Assembly: GCA_910592005.1 (NCBI GenBank) | Contig: CAJVPP010002072.1 | Coordinates: forward strand, 1-16,468 | Source of the DNA: Funneliformis mosseae | Taxonomy: Eukaryota > Glomeromycota > Glomeromycetes > Glomerales > Glomeraceae | DNA: 16,468 nucleotides | Direction of reading: 5' to 3' | In this document: positions 9,118-16,468 of the stretch, in pieces | How positions within the stretch are numbered: the first letter of the stretch is position 1 | Layout: every line of letters starts with the position of its first letter | Made by a program: the position numbers and the translations under genes | The notes under the pieces: generated by a model | Database searches by the model: none | Seen by the model: the letters and a program-made list of their open reading frames with translations, nothing else | What the model was told of the DNA's origin: nothing

Positions 9118-9381
9118 ATATTTGATATAGGACCAGCGATCGTACCGGTTTTCCATATACATCTGTTTCATTGATGAGACAAATCGGGAAGGATGTTCAA
9201 AACCAGAAATTAATGTAACGACCCTTTCCAAATCAAATTTCTTTATTAAGCGATAAAACTATGAAAAATGGGAATTTTTTGCGCTACATCATCTATTAAA
9301 AAAAATCATTTTTTCTTTTTGTTTTTCTTTTCTTTTCTTTTCATTTTTTTGGTAGAACGAGCTGTTTGTTTTTCGATACAA
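9104..9381 (+). promoter_or_regulatory. Presumed promoter and 5' leader of the large CDS
   Basis: After the T tract comes a stretch of clearly higher complexity (9131-9290, including gatcgtaccgg). Then a dense pyrimidine tract at about 9307-9350 made of tttttc and tttct units ends in ggtag. Fungal core promoters often carry a CT-rich block just upstream of the transcription start. The same block followed by AG could instead be the 3' end of a 5'-UTR intron. No clear TATA box distinguishes itself in this AT-rich context. Confidence 0.35.
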
Positions 9382-9420
9382 ATGTTATTTTCAATAAAGT
9401 ATCAAAAGCAAAAAGAATGA
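9382..9420 (+). promoter_or_regulatory. 12-codon uORF whose stop overlaps the main start
   Basis: The first ATG after the pyrimidine tract (9382) opens a 12-codon frame, MLFSIKYQKQKE. It ends at TGA 9418-9420. That stop overlaps the main ATG (9417-9419) as ATGA. The uORF start has C at -3, a weaker context than the main start, which has A at -3. The geometry suggests leaky scanning or termination-reinitiation. It is real as sequence; whether the leader is transcribed from upstream of 9382 is unknown. Confidence 0.45.
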
Positions 9421-12400
9421 CAGATATAAAAATCAAAGGTTATGGTAAAAACGGGGCTGATGGGAAAGATGGTAAAGACGGTTCTATATTTTCTAGTTCA
9501 GGACGTAACGCAAAACCTGCAGAAGACGGCAAAGATGCAAAAAATATGGATTTAGTATTATCTTCGGTAAAGGGATCTAAAGTACCTGGCCATATCCACA
9601 TTACGGGCACGAAAGGTAATCAACATTATGATAAAGAATGTTTTCTTGACCTCACTGGAATGTTACATTTTATAGCTTATGGGGGTAACGGTGGTGACGG
9701 AGGCAAAGGTGGTGACGCATCATATAAAAATTCGACTTGCGAATATCGTGGACACGGCGGAAAAGGAACTAAAGGTGGAAATGGCGGGGATGGTGGGCAA
9801 ATAAAGATAACTACAAATGAGCACGATTCTCATTTACTTACGTTGATTGGTAAATATGATACAAATGGCGGAAAAGGTGGGAAAGCTGGAAATCATGGAA
9901 ATGGAAATAATATGTATGATGAAAACCTAGTGAACGGTAGGGATGGTAAAAATGGAACATTTAAGTGCGGTGTTATGGCAGAAGATGGTCAATGGTATGA
10001 GAAATCGCCGGTACAAACAAACACATTGAAAATCAAAAATTTGAAATATGAACCTCAAGCGGAAAGTGGAATTTATGAACCCGGTAGTACATTTAATATT
10101 ACGAATATGAAACTTGAGAATATAGGGTCAGAACCCACGCCAAAGCATACTTTAATTAGAATTGAGCTGGACTCCAAGACCAAGTGGATTAAAAACCATT
10201 CTATATTCGCACCATTACATATTCAACCGAACAATCATAAAAGTCTAAGAATGTCTGTAAATATTAATGATTGTGAAGCTGTTGATGAAGAACCTCTTAA
10301 AGATTTGGTAAATTTAGAATTCAAGGCGGTAATGACAAAAATTGAAAGACCTTATCAAATTTCATTTGAAGAATCCTTTGAATTCGTCATTCAGTATCCC
10401 ATTAAAATGAGTGAAGTAACGGCCATTCGTACTCAAAGTGATATATACGTATTATTCTTGTCCGTTAGCAACATAAGCGAATCAGCTTTTGGACGACATT
10501 CAAACTTTGGACGTCAGGTTAGAACGGTTTTGACAAATGATGAAACAATAAATGAAGAGATCGATAACCAAGAAATTCCTTTTGTCGAGGCGGGAAAATC
10601 AATTCAAGTTACAAGCAAAGTTAAGCTCAATAATGATAATAGCTGGCATAATTTTACCGTGACTTTACAGATAGGATTAGTTGATGAACCAAACAAACTT
10701 AAATCCATTCAAAGGCGTCGCTTTAAAATAAAAACAACAAGCAAGTCTACCCAAGATTTTATACTCGATGCTTCCATGAACGCATGTGAAAATGTTACAA
10801 ACAAAAAGAAAAACATTACTAATAAAGGATTGATTGATATATCATTATCATATCAATTCGATGAGCAAACGAATTTAAAAAAGGTATTATTTAGAGGTTC
10901 CATGAATTGCAACGATGGTTTGAACATTTCATTGAATAATTCATTTTACTTTGGGATGGATGAATATATTTATATCGCAAATTCAAAACATTTACAAGAT
11001 TATGATGTGACCATTACAACAAAACAGCAAGAATCTTATTTATTCAGTTTACTGAAAAATACGTATGAAAATGAAAAAGGTAAAATTAATTGGAAATTTA
11101 AAATTATTAACGAGGAAACTAATGAGATCATAAATTATCGAAGACCTTTTAAACTTCGACTTCACCAAATTGAAATCGACAGCATTAATGATAGCGGAAT
11201 TATCGAACCTAGCAGTGATAATATTAAGATAAAAACATTAAAACTTCGTAATGAAGGTGAAATGCCTACGCCAAATAATTATGGAATTTACATAATAATT
11301 TCATCAAAGAATAACATTATTTATAATAACATATTATGTACGATCACTGAATCAATCCAATTTAATCAAATTTATGAACTTAAAAATTTAATTTGCAAGC
11401 GTTCAAGGTTGAATAATCCCGACATAAATACCTTTCCTTTACAAATTAAAGAAGATATTATGCTTAAAGCGGTTCTTGATTCGAAGATCAATTGCACTTT
11501 ACAAGATTTTAATAGTAAAAAAATAGATATCTTAATACAGCATCCTATTTTGATTGATGAATTTATAGGAATCAGACGACCTTCAGCGACTCGAGAAATA
11601 TATAATATATTTTGGAAGGTCAAAAATATTAGTAATATCGAAGTTGGAAAGAGTTCAAAAGAAAAGCGTCAAATCGAATGTTTTATTTATAATTATAACA
11701 ACGACGATAGATTATATAGAAATGAAATCAAACATTTAGAAGCGAAGAGTAATGATTTATTATCAACTAAAATTGAAATCAGGAATGATTTCAATGGTCA
11801 AAGTAGGTTCGATATAAAATTATTAATTGGTACAATGGAGTCACCCGAAGTCCTTTTACCAATTCAATCATATCCTTTTAACCTAAAACCCTTGGGTGGG
11901 TCAATTTATAACCTCATGGACTTGGTGTTTGATTTAAATGCTGGACGTTTAAATTTAAACGATGAACAAGATGATTATGCAAGTCCTGGAAGTGTTCAAC
12001 TTATTATTTCAACACCAGACTCGATCAAACATAAAGTTGGTGATATTGCAATTCAAGGAACATTGCAATATACGAATGGGTGGAAAATTAACATTAATGA
12101 TTGTTTTTCGTTAGGAAAAACTGGTATGATTCATCTTTATCCTAACGGGAAAAAAGACCTTTTTAAAGGAACGATCGATATTGAAATTATGCAAGAAGAT
12201 GCTGAACTTCTTTACTTGATTGATAGTTCTAGTTTGGATAAATGCAAGAATCAATTGTATAAAGTTATTACCGGTTCAATCTTAGGTAATCAAGTACATT
12301 TGTATTACCAAATGTATGAGTTAACGTTAGTAGATTTTGGATTTGAATTTGAAGATAAAAATGGAATTTACGAACCGGGAGCTATTATTAATGTATCTTA

Positions 12401-14837
12401 TATTAGGTTCAAAAATACCGGTGGAATGCCAACTCCTAATAATTATAAAATTTCAATTGATTCTTTAATTTCAACTGGAATATCATTAATTAATGATAAT
12501 TCCTTGCATTTATCTAAATCTATTGAACCTGCTCAAGAAATTATGTTTACACAAGATGATGAGAAGCTTTTAGAGTTTCAAATCATTGATCAGGGAAGAA
12601 TTTCAAAAGATAAGCCTTTGCATAAAATGTTTACGGTATATTTAAAAGCGTTGATGCTTGGGATTGATCGTGAGATAACTTTTGACTTTTTTAAACAAGT
12701 TAATGTCAGATATCCGATACAATTTAATGATGAGATTAAATCTAGTGTAAATAGTAAAGTCACACGAGTTTCTTGGATATTAAGCAATATTAGTCAAATC
12801 GATCTAGGTTCCAAGTCAAAATCGAGAAGAATCGTCAAAGCTCAAATCACAATTGATAAGATGATACCCGAAAATAGTTTAAAATTTAAATCCACTCTGG
12901 GTTTATCAATCTATCTTGAACAAGAAATTTTACTATTAAATGGCAATCAAACAAAAGAAATGTTTTGTGATTTGGTCAGCACATTATCTGAAAATGAACA
13001 ATCTATTATAGAAGCAAGCGTCACAATCTCCCTTTGTCTTGGAACTATTAAATCACCTCATAAAGTGAATAATATTGAGGTTCGAAAGAAATCAATTATA
13101 ATTTCACCATCATATAAAACAAATAATAAGGATGATTTGTTGTTAGTGACCAATTCTAAAACTACAAGAAAAGACATCGAGAGTTGGTTTAAATTGTGCC
13201 AGGAGTTAAATTTGACCGTGTCTTTATGGGATATTAAAAAGGAAGGTCATATTGATTTATTGGAATCAAATATAATGAAGGATTTCTCCGGGAAATCTAT
13301 AGTAGTTCTTAATAATGAGTTTGAGAAGGGTAATAGCATAATAGACTTGATAAATCCCCTCCAATTTTATCAAGCAGTAAATTCGCATGATATTAAGTTT
13401 TACATAGTCGGGAAAACAATTAGCGACAATAAAATAAAAAGTTTATTCATTCCAGAAAGTTTGATACAAAAGTCAGACAATTCACAAATTACTTCTAAAT
13501 TTAATACGATCAAAAATTATGTGAAGGTAAAACAGGGAGTTAATCCCACTCAAAATACTAATTTCGAATGTATTAATACCAGTTTACGACCCATAACGTT
13601 AATTAGAATGAATTCGAATTCTGGATCTAACCATTATACAAGACAAAAGGTTCAAAAATTATCTATTTTCGCAGAAAAATGGTTTAATAATCGTAACATA
13701 TTCATATCAATTATTGGTAACAAAAGAGCTAATGATCGAATTATTTTATGCAAGACTTATGATAGGACAAAAAGGCATTTAACATATCATAATAGAGATC
13801 CAAAATACCCTATTAATAGTAAAACAAACAAGATTGGATTATTATCTTGTATTTCTTTCACGAAACGACTTGAACAATTACAAGGTATGATGTTTTTACA
13901 TGATGAAACTTCAAATGAACTTTTAGAAATTCATAAAAATTTAGTTGAGGTGGATCTAGCGATGGAAATCATAAGTCTATGCGAAAGGCTTGAATTTGAT
14001 AGTATACCTGATGATAATCTATTCAAATATTTTACATTTTTCAACAAATTTTGCATGGAATTTATTGTGAGCATAATTTCAAAAGAAGGTTCGCTTTCTG
14101 CTGCAAATTCTGATTGGATACTTAATGTCTTGGCAAAATTAGAGATATCAGTTTCATTCCTTAACTTATTCAAATTAGACCAATTTATTCAAATGCAATA
14201 TCAAAAGTCCTTTCAACTTTTAATTGAGAACAATAAAATCTTAAATTTTCAGTCAATCAAAGACACATTGAATGATAAAGTGAACTCCATGATGAAATAT
14301 TGGAGTAAACATTTTAATCGACAATCTGTTCAACAAAATGTATTAAAATTTGTTAAATGTAAATTGCTTGAATTTTTATATATTGAGGGAAATTTGAAAA
14401 CCGAATGGAATTATTTAAATGATAGTATGGACATATTTTTAAACGAAGAAGAATATAATGATTATAATAAATTTCATGTAATAGCTCATAAAATCAATGA
14501 TGAGTATAGTGAGGATTATAAAAAAGAAATTGGTCTGATAGCAAAACAAAATGCTTCGTTATTACAAGACATTGAGACTGGAATCGTAATAATTAGAACT
14601 GAGAAATTTAACCATGGATCCGAGAAATTAAATAAAAACCATGGATCAGAGGAAACTATTAAATACCTTGGACCCGAGAAAATTAATGAAAACTATGATA
14701 TAGAGAAAATTAATGAAAAAAATTTTGGTGCTGAATATATAAATGAAAATCATGAAACTGAATTAGTTAATGAAAAAAATCTCGACACTGAGAAAATTAA
14801 TGAAAATCATGAATCCGAGAGTAACATCAAGGAATAG
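9417..14837 (+). CDS. Large Gly-rich, Ig-like multimodular protein (1806 aa)
   Basis: An intact, intronless frame of 1806 codons. I start at ATG 9417 (A at -3); the upstream in-frame extension has no ATG. Residues 8-22 are collagen-like G-x-y, and 89-102, 113-128 and 151-165 are GGX triplet loops. A beta-rich block recurs at about 41-145, 449-548 and 832-940. Each is followed by an Ig-like block (about 204-443, 578-826, 966-1230) marked by GIYEPG/GIIEPS, PTPNN, YPI-type and NIS motifs, then LG/IG. Residues 1238-1345 look Rossmann-like (DDLLLVTNS, GKSIVVLNN, IKFYIVG). About 1415-1720 is probably helical. The tail 1727-1801 is a KINENH-type tandem repeat. There is no signal peptide and no membrane segment, so it is probably cytosolic or nuclear. 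From memory this resembles fungal DUF7932-type proteins, function unknown; scaffold or self/non-self sensing roles are speculation. Its openness contrasts with the broken neighbours, which argues for selection. Confidence 0.9.
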   Translation: MTDIKIKGYGKNGADGKDGKDGSIFSSSGRNAKPAEDGKDAKNMDLVLSSVKGSKVPGHIHITGTKGNQHYDKECFLDLTGMLHFIAYGGNGGDGGKGGDASYKNSTCEYRGHGGKGTKGGNGGDGGQIKITTNEHDSHLLTLIGKYDTNGGKGGKAGNHGNGNNMYDENLVNGRDGKNGTFKCGVMAEDGQWYEKSPVQTNTLKIKNLKYEPQAESGIYEPGSTFNITNMKLENIGSEPTPKHTLIRIELDSKTKWIKNHSIFAPLHIQPNNHKSLRMSVNINDCEAVDEEPLKDLVNLEFKAVMTKIERPYQISFEESFEFVIQYPIKMSEVTAIRTQSDIYVLFLSVSNISESAFGRHSNFGRQVRTVLTNDETINEEIDNQEIPFVEAGKSIQVTSKVKLNNDNSWHNFTVTLQIGLVDEPNKLKSIQRRRFKIKTTSKSTQDFILDASMNACENVTNKKKNITNKGLIDISLSYQFDEQTNLKKVLFRGSMNCNDGLNISLNNSFYFGMDEYIYIANSKHLQDYDVTITTKQQESYLFSLLKNTYENEKGKINWKFKIINEETNEIINYRRPFKLRLHQIEIDSINDSGIIEPSSDNIKIKTLKLRNEGEMPTPNNYGIYIIISSKNNIIYNNILCTITESIQFNQIYELKNLICKRSRLNNPDINTFPLQIKEDIMLKAVLDSKINCTLQDFNSKKIDILIQHPILIDEFIGIRRPSATREIYNIFWKVKNISNIEVGKSSKEKRQIECFIYNYNNDDRLYRNEIKHLEAKSNDLLSTKIEIRNDFNGQSRFDIKLLIGTMESPEVLLPIQSYPFNLKPLGGSIYNLMDLVFDLNAGRLNLNDEQDDYASPGSVQLIISTPDSIKHKVGDIAIQGTLQYTNGWKININDCFSLGKTGMIHLYPNGKKDLFKGTIDIEIMQEDAELLYLIDSSSLDKCKNQLYKVITGSILGNQVHLYYQMYELTLVDFGFEFEDKNGIYEPGAIINVSYIRFKNTGGMPTPNNYKISIDSLISTGISLINDNSLHLSKSIEPAQEIMFTQDDEKLLEFQIIDQGRISKDKPLHKMFTVYLKALMLGIDREITFDFFKQVNVRYPIQFNDEIKSSVNSKVTRVSWILSNISQIDLGSKSKSRRIVKAQITIDKMIPENSLKFKSTLGLSIYLEQEILLLNGNQTKEMFCDLVSTLSENEQSIIEASVTISLCLGTIKSPHKVNNIEVRKKSIIISPSYKTNNKDDLLLVTNSKTTRKDIESWFKLCQELNLTVSLWDIKKEGHIDLLESNIMKDFSGKSIVVLNNEFEKGNSIIDLINPLQFYQAVNSHDIKFYIVGKTISDNKIKSLFIPESLIQKSDNSQITSKFNTIKNYVKVKQGVNPTQNTNFECINTSLRPITLIRMNSNSGSNHYTRQKVQKLSIFAEKWFNNRNIFISIIGNKRANDRIILCKTYDRTKRHLTYHNRDPKYPINSKTNKIGLLSCISFTKRLEQLQGMMFLHDETSNELLEIHKNLVEVDLAMEIISLCERLEFDSIPDDNLFKYFTFFNKFCMEFIVSIISKEGSLSAANSDWILNVLAKLEISVSFLNLFKLDQFIQMQYQKSFQLLIENNKILNFQSIKDTLNDKVNSMMKYWSKHFNRQSVQQNVLKFVKCKLLEFLYIEGNLKTEWNYLNDSMDIFLNEEEYNDYNKFHVIAHKINDEYSEDYKKEIGLIAKQNASLLQDIETGIVIIRTEKFNHGSEKLNKNHGSEETIKYLGPEKINENYDIEKINEKNFGAEYINENHETELVNEKNLDTEKINENHESESNIKE
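9438..9920 (+). repeat. Period-3 glycine-coding tracts (G-x-y and GGX)
   Basis: Four tracts inside the large CDS code strict triplets: GKN-GAD-GKD-GKD, then GGN-GGD-GGK-GGD, then GGK-GTK-GGN-GGD-GGQ, then GGK-GGK-AGN-HGN. They are locally G-rich in a very AT-rich window. The triplet period suggests polyglycine-II or collagen-like packing; the tracts are too short for a stable collagen helix on their own. Confidence 0.7.
14595..14821 (+). repeat. C-terminal tandem repeat, about 9-10 aa units
   Basis: The last 75 residues of the large protein are about eight units ending in Glu, such as KLNKNHGSE, KINENYDIE, KINEKNFGAE, YINENHETE, LVNEKNLDTE and KINENHESE. DNA units of about 27-30 bp share gagaaaattaatgaaaa. 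The tail is charged and probably disordered or helical. Near-identical DNA units imply recent expansion, so copy number may differ between strains. Confidence 0.75.
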
Positions 14838-14941
14838 ATATAATATTGCGGATTGTATTAAGAATGTTTTAATTAAAATTATCTGAATATTTTTATTTTA
14901 TTTTATATTTTATTATTGGATTTATGTATATATTTTAAACA

Positions 14942-14947
14942 AATAAA
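14942..14947 (+). terminator. Polyadenylation signal AATAAA
   Basis: AATAAA lies about 105 bp after the stop of the large CDS and is followed by a GT-rich stretch (agtctttgtgac). This is the expected layout for 3' end formation. AT-rich composition makes the hexamer common, so position is the main support. Confidence 0.4.
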
Positions 14948-14949
14948 GT

Positions 14950-15251
14950 CTTTGTGACATCATTGATTCATAAGTCTCCCTTTGAAAAATTAGGTAATTT
15001 CAATTAAATTTTTATTAGTAATCAGTTTATCATCATTATTATTGGGATGCGCTATCAACTCAATATTATTTTTTTGTTATTATTAATTAAATAAACTATA
15101 ATTACTAATTAATAGCCTTTGCCTATTAGTTATTAAAAATGTCTGATGCAACTTTCAATACCAAATGGTTGTGGTTGAATATTTTGAAATGATGATTCAG
15201 TACTCCTTACCATTTCAATTTAGAAATAAGTAGCGAATATTTTGTCATCTC
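14950..15251. other. Convergent intergenic region
   Basis: This lies between the 3' ends of the large plus-strand CDS and the minus-strand gene at the right. No coding frame is seen. It contains an imperfect hairpin at about 15103-15135 (11 of 13 paired, loop cctttgc) and AATAAA-like sites, compatible with 3' ends from both sides. Confidence 0.4.
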
Positions 15252-16290
15252 TCATTTATTTTGATCCATTTGCTCTGATTTTTCTAAAAATTTTACATCT
15301 ACAACATATTCCTTTAAAAAAATTTCAAGAAAATTAAGCGATCATGCAATTCTTTAACGGCGATTGGAGAAGTAGTATTTGACTCCGACATTAATGAAGG
15401 AGCATTGATTAATGGAAGTACTTGAATTGTTTTTTTAAATTTATTATACGTTCTATGACCACATGCACTACGAAAAGACTGTATACAACCCCAAGGACGA
15501 ATCGTATATATGCCTATTGTAAAGTAAAGACAATAATAAGATACAAAAATTCGAACCACCCTTTCTTTAAAAAAAAATAAATAAAAAAATTACCAAATAA
15601 AGTCGCATACATTGCCGAAGCCAAACCCCAAGCACCACCCAAAAGACCAATCACACTGCGAAACTTTTTTTTATTTTATTAAAGTATTAAAGTAGATAAG
15701 ATTTAATTAGATTTAAAGCTACCATTTAAATTTAAGAATAAGTAATCAATAAAATTTACAATTCGTGTTCTAAAGTGGTAGAGCAAAAATGTTAATAAAT
15801 TTTGGTTATCAGTTTTCTAACATACCATTTTTCAGTCTCCACTTGCATACGGTAACTTGTTACGGTTAGTCTAATCATACTGTAATATTCATTACTTTAT
15901 TCAATAGTAAGAAGCGTGCCCTCTATTATGTATGATCAAAAGTACAATCTTCTTAATTTATTATATATTAAGTAATAGGCGGAATAATTTGTTACTTACG
16001 ATGTTCGGTTTATAAGATGTACTTATTCCAAGAATACCACTTAATTTAGGATTAATTATTTTCTTTTGATTTCTCGTTAATCCTATAATTGAAATCTAAA
16101 ATAAAACAACAATTAAAAAAATATATTATTAAAGACAATTACCTGATTTTTGGCATATAGCACAAATTATTTGACGAATAATTCTTTCGTAAAACTAAAA
16201 AATTGAATGCTTTTCATGTCAATTTTAACATCGGAAGATCTAAAGGGATTATTTTCTATGCATTACAAACAAAAGTTTATGTTTAATATC
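15252..16290 (-). pseudogene. Multi-exon gene for a probable membrane protein, recently broken
   Basis: Minus-strand exons with clean GT-AG borders chain as follows. From about 16290 to 16143: IENNPFRSSDVKIDMKSIQF and VLYAKNQ. Intron 16096-16142. Exon 16000-16095: ISIIGLTRNQKKIINPKLSG, then ILGISTSYKPNI. Intron 15880-15999. Exon 15826-15879: NRNKLPYASGD, with two stops. Intron 15664-15825. Exon 15594-15663: FRSVIGLLGGAWGLASAMYA. Intron 15514-15593. Last exon from 15513: IYTIRPWGCIQSFRSACGH, PLINAPSLMSESNTTSPIAV, ELHDRLIF; after one frameshift near 15330, LEIFLKEYVVDVKFLEKSEQ, stopping at 15252-15254. The GLLGGAWGLASAMYATLFG stretch looks like a membrane segment or amphipathic hinge before RPWG. 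It resembles, from memory, unnamed Rhizophagus membrane proteins. Stops are TAA, TAG and TGA at sites fitting Gln and Trp. The 5' end is unclear and may lie outside the window. Confidence 0.6.
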
Positions 16291-16337
16291 TTTTGTCAGC
16301 ATGGTGGATATTTTCAATGAACAACTCCTCAATTATG

Positions 16338-16404
16338 TTGTCAATAGAAACGCACCAACTTACTTGACAATTTATTATTTTTGATGGTGCGTTTCTATTG
16401 ACAA
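16338..16404. repeat. Perfect 20-bp inverted repeat with 27-nt loop
   Basis: TTGTCAATAGAAACGCACCA at 16338-16357 is followed after 27 nt by its exact reverse complement at 16385-16404. GC content of the arms is well above the surroundings, so this is not a low-complexity coincidence. The loop contains another ttgacaa core. It lies just upstream of the minus-strand gene. It may be a transposon foldback, a protein-binding palindrome or a hairpin RNA. Confidence 0.75.
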
Positions 16405-16468
16405 ACAAAATGTTATATCGAATCTAGATTTCAATTCTATGCTTCGCGAACATCACTAACTGACATCG

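Noticed and set aside
9046..9231. Minus-strand ORF of 61 aa upstream of the large CDS
   Set aside because: It runs through the 15-T tract as poly-Lys and sits in the presumed promoter. No supporting features.
9366..9416. In-frame N-terminal extension of the large CDS from a TTG
   Set aside because: It has no ATG, and TTG is not a likely start in a fungus. The first in-frame ATG at 9417 has a good context and directly begins the conserved-looking domain.
9438..9480. True collagen
   Set aside because: Only four G-x-y triplets occur in a row, without proline enrichment. Most later tracts are GGX, which does not form a standard collagen triple helix.
11372..14173. Three minus-strand ORFs of 65-83 aa inside the large CDS
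   Set aside because: They are antisense shadows of a long, clearly coding frame.
15517..15559. N-terminal part of the 81-aa minus-strand ORF at 15314-15559
   Set aside because: These codons fall inside the intron 15514-15593. Splicing joins the previous exon to IYTIRPWG in frame, so the ORF's apparent start is not real.
1..16468. Alternative genetic code with TAA/TAG as Gln
   Set aside because: The 1806-codon ORF avoids TAA and TAG throughout, uses CAA for Gln and ends in TAG. The stops in broken genes are better explained by mutation, and TGA stops also occur in the other relics.
1..16468. tRNA, rRNA, CRISPR array or viral genes
   Set aside because: I found no cloverleaf with conserved T-loop, no rRNA-like block, no regular repeat-spacer pattern and no viral hallmark protein on either strand by eye. 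Short or divergent RNA genes could be missed.

Overview
The window looks like nuclear DNA of an AT-rich fungus. An arbuscular mycorrhizal fungus (Glomeromycotina, Rhizophagus-like) is my best guess. This is an inference from very high A+T, short GT-AG introns of about 45-80 nt, dense decayed DNA-transposon genes, and a large Gly-rich multidomain protein of a kind I associate with these genomes. No search was run, and nothing in the window looks bacterial or organellar.

Layout. At 110-1894 (minus) lies a decayed gene with an Asn/Asp/Lys-rich stretch, an imperfect Ser/Arg/Asn repeat and a better kept C-terminal half. An AT-rich spacer (1895-2514) with three copies of a 17-bp motif separates it from a plus-strand decayed transposase gene (about 2515-5280). 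A second plus-strand decayed multi-exon reading frame of unknown function follows (about 5281-7145). The 7146-8173 stretch has no gene I can support but holds a MITE-like element with 26-bp inverted ends. At 8174-8830 (minus) is another decayed multi-exon gene. A short fragment resembling the mitochondrial ATP synthase epsilon subunit lies at about 8990-9103.

The one clearly intact gene is an intronless CDS at 9417-14837 (plus, 1806 aa). It has period-3 Gly loops, a two-part module (beta-rich block plus Ig-like block) occurring three times, a Rossmann-like block, a helical region and a tandem-repeat tail. A pyrimidine tract and a 12-codon uORF precede it; the uORF stop overlaps the main start as ATGA. 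A polyA signal follows.

The right end (15252 to about 16290, minus) carries a multi-exon gene for a probable membrane protein, with well preserved splice sites but several stops and a frameshift. A perfect 20-bp inverted repeat lies just upstream (16338-16404).

Taken together, one large conserved ORF sits in a transposon graveyard. Most in-frame stops in the broken genes can be read as C:G to T:A transitions (Gln, Trp or Arg codon to stop). The broken genes do not form a recognisable pathway; the first plus-strand ones look like remains of one or more DNA transposons.
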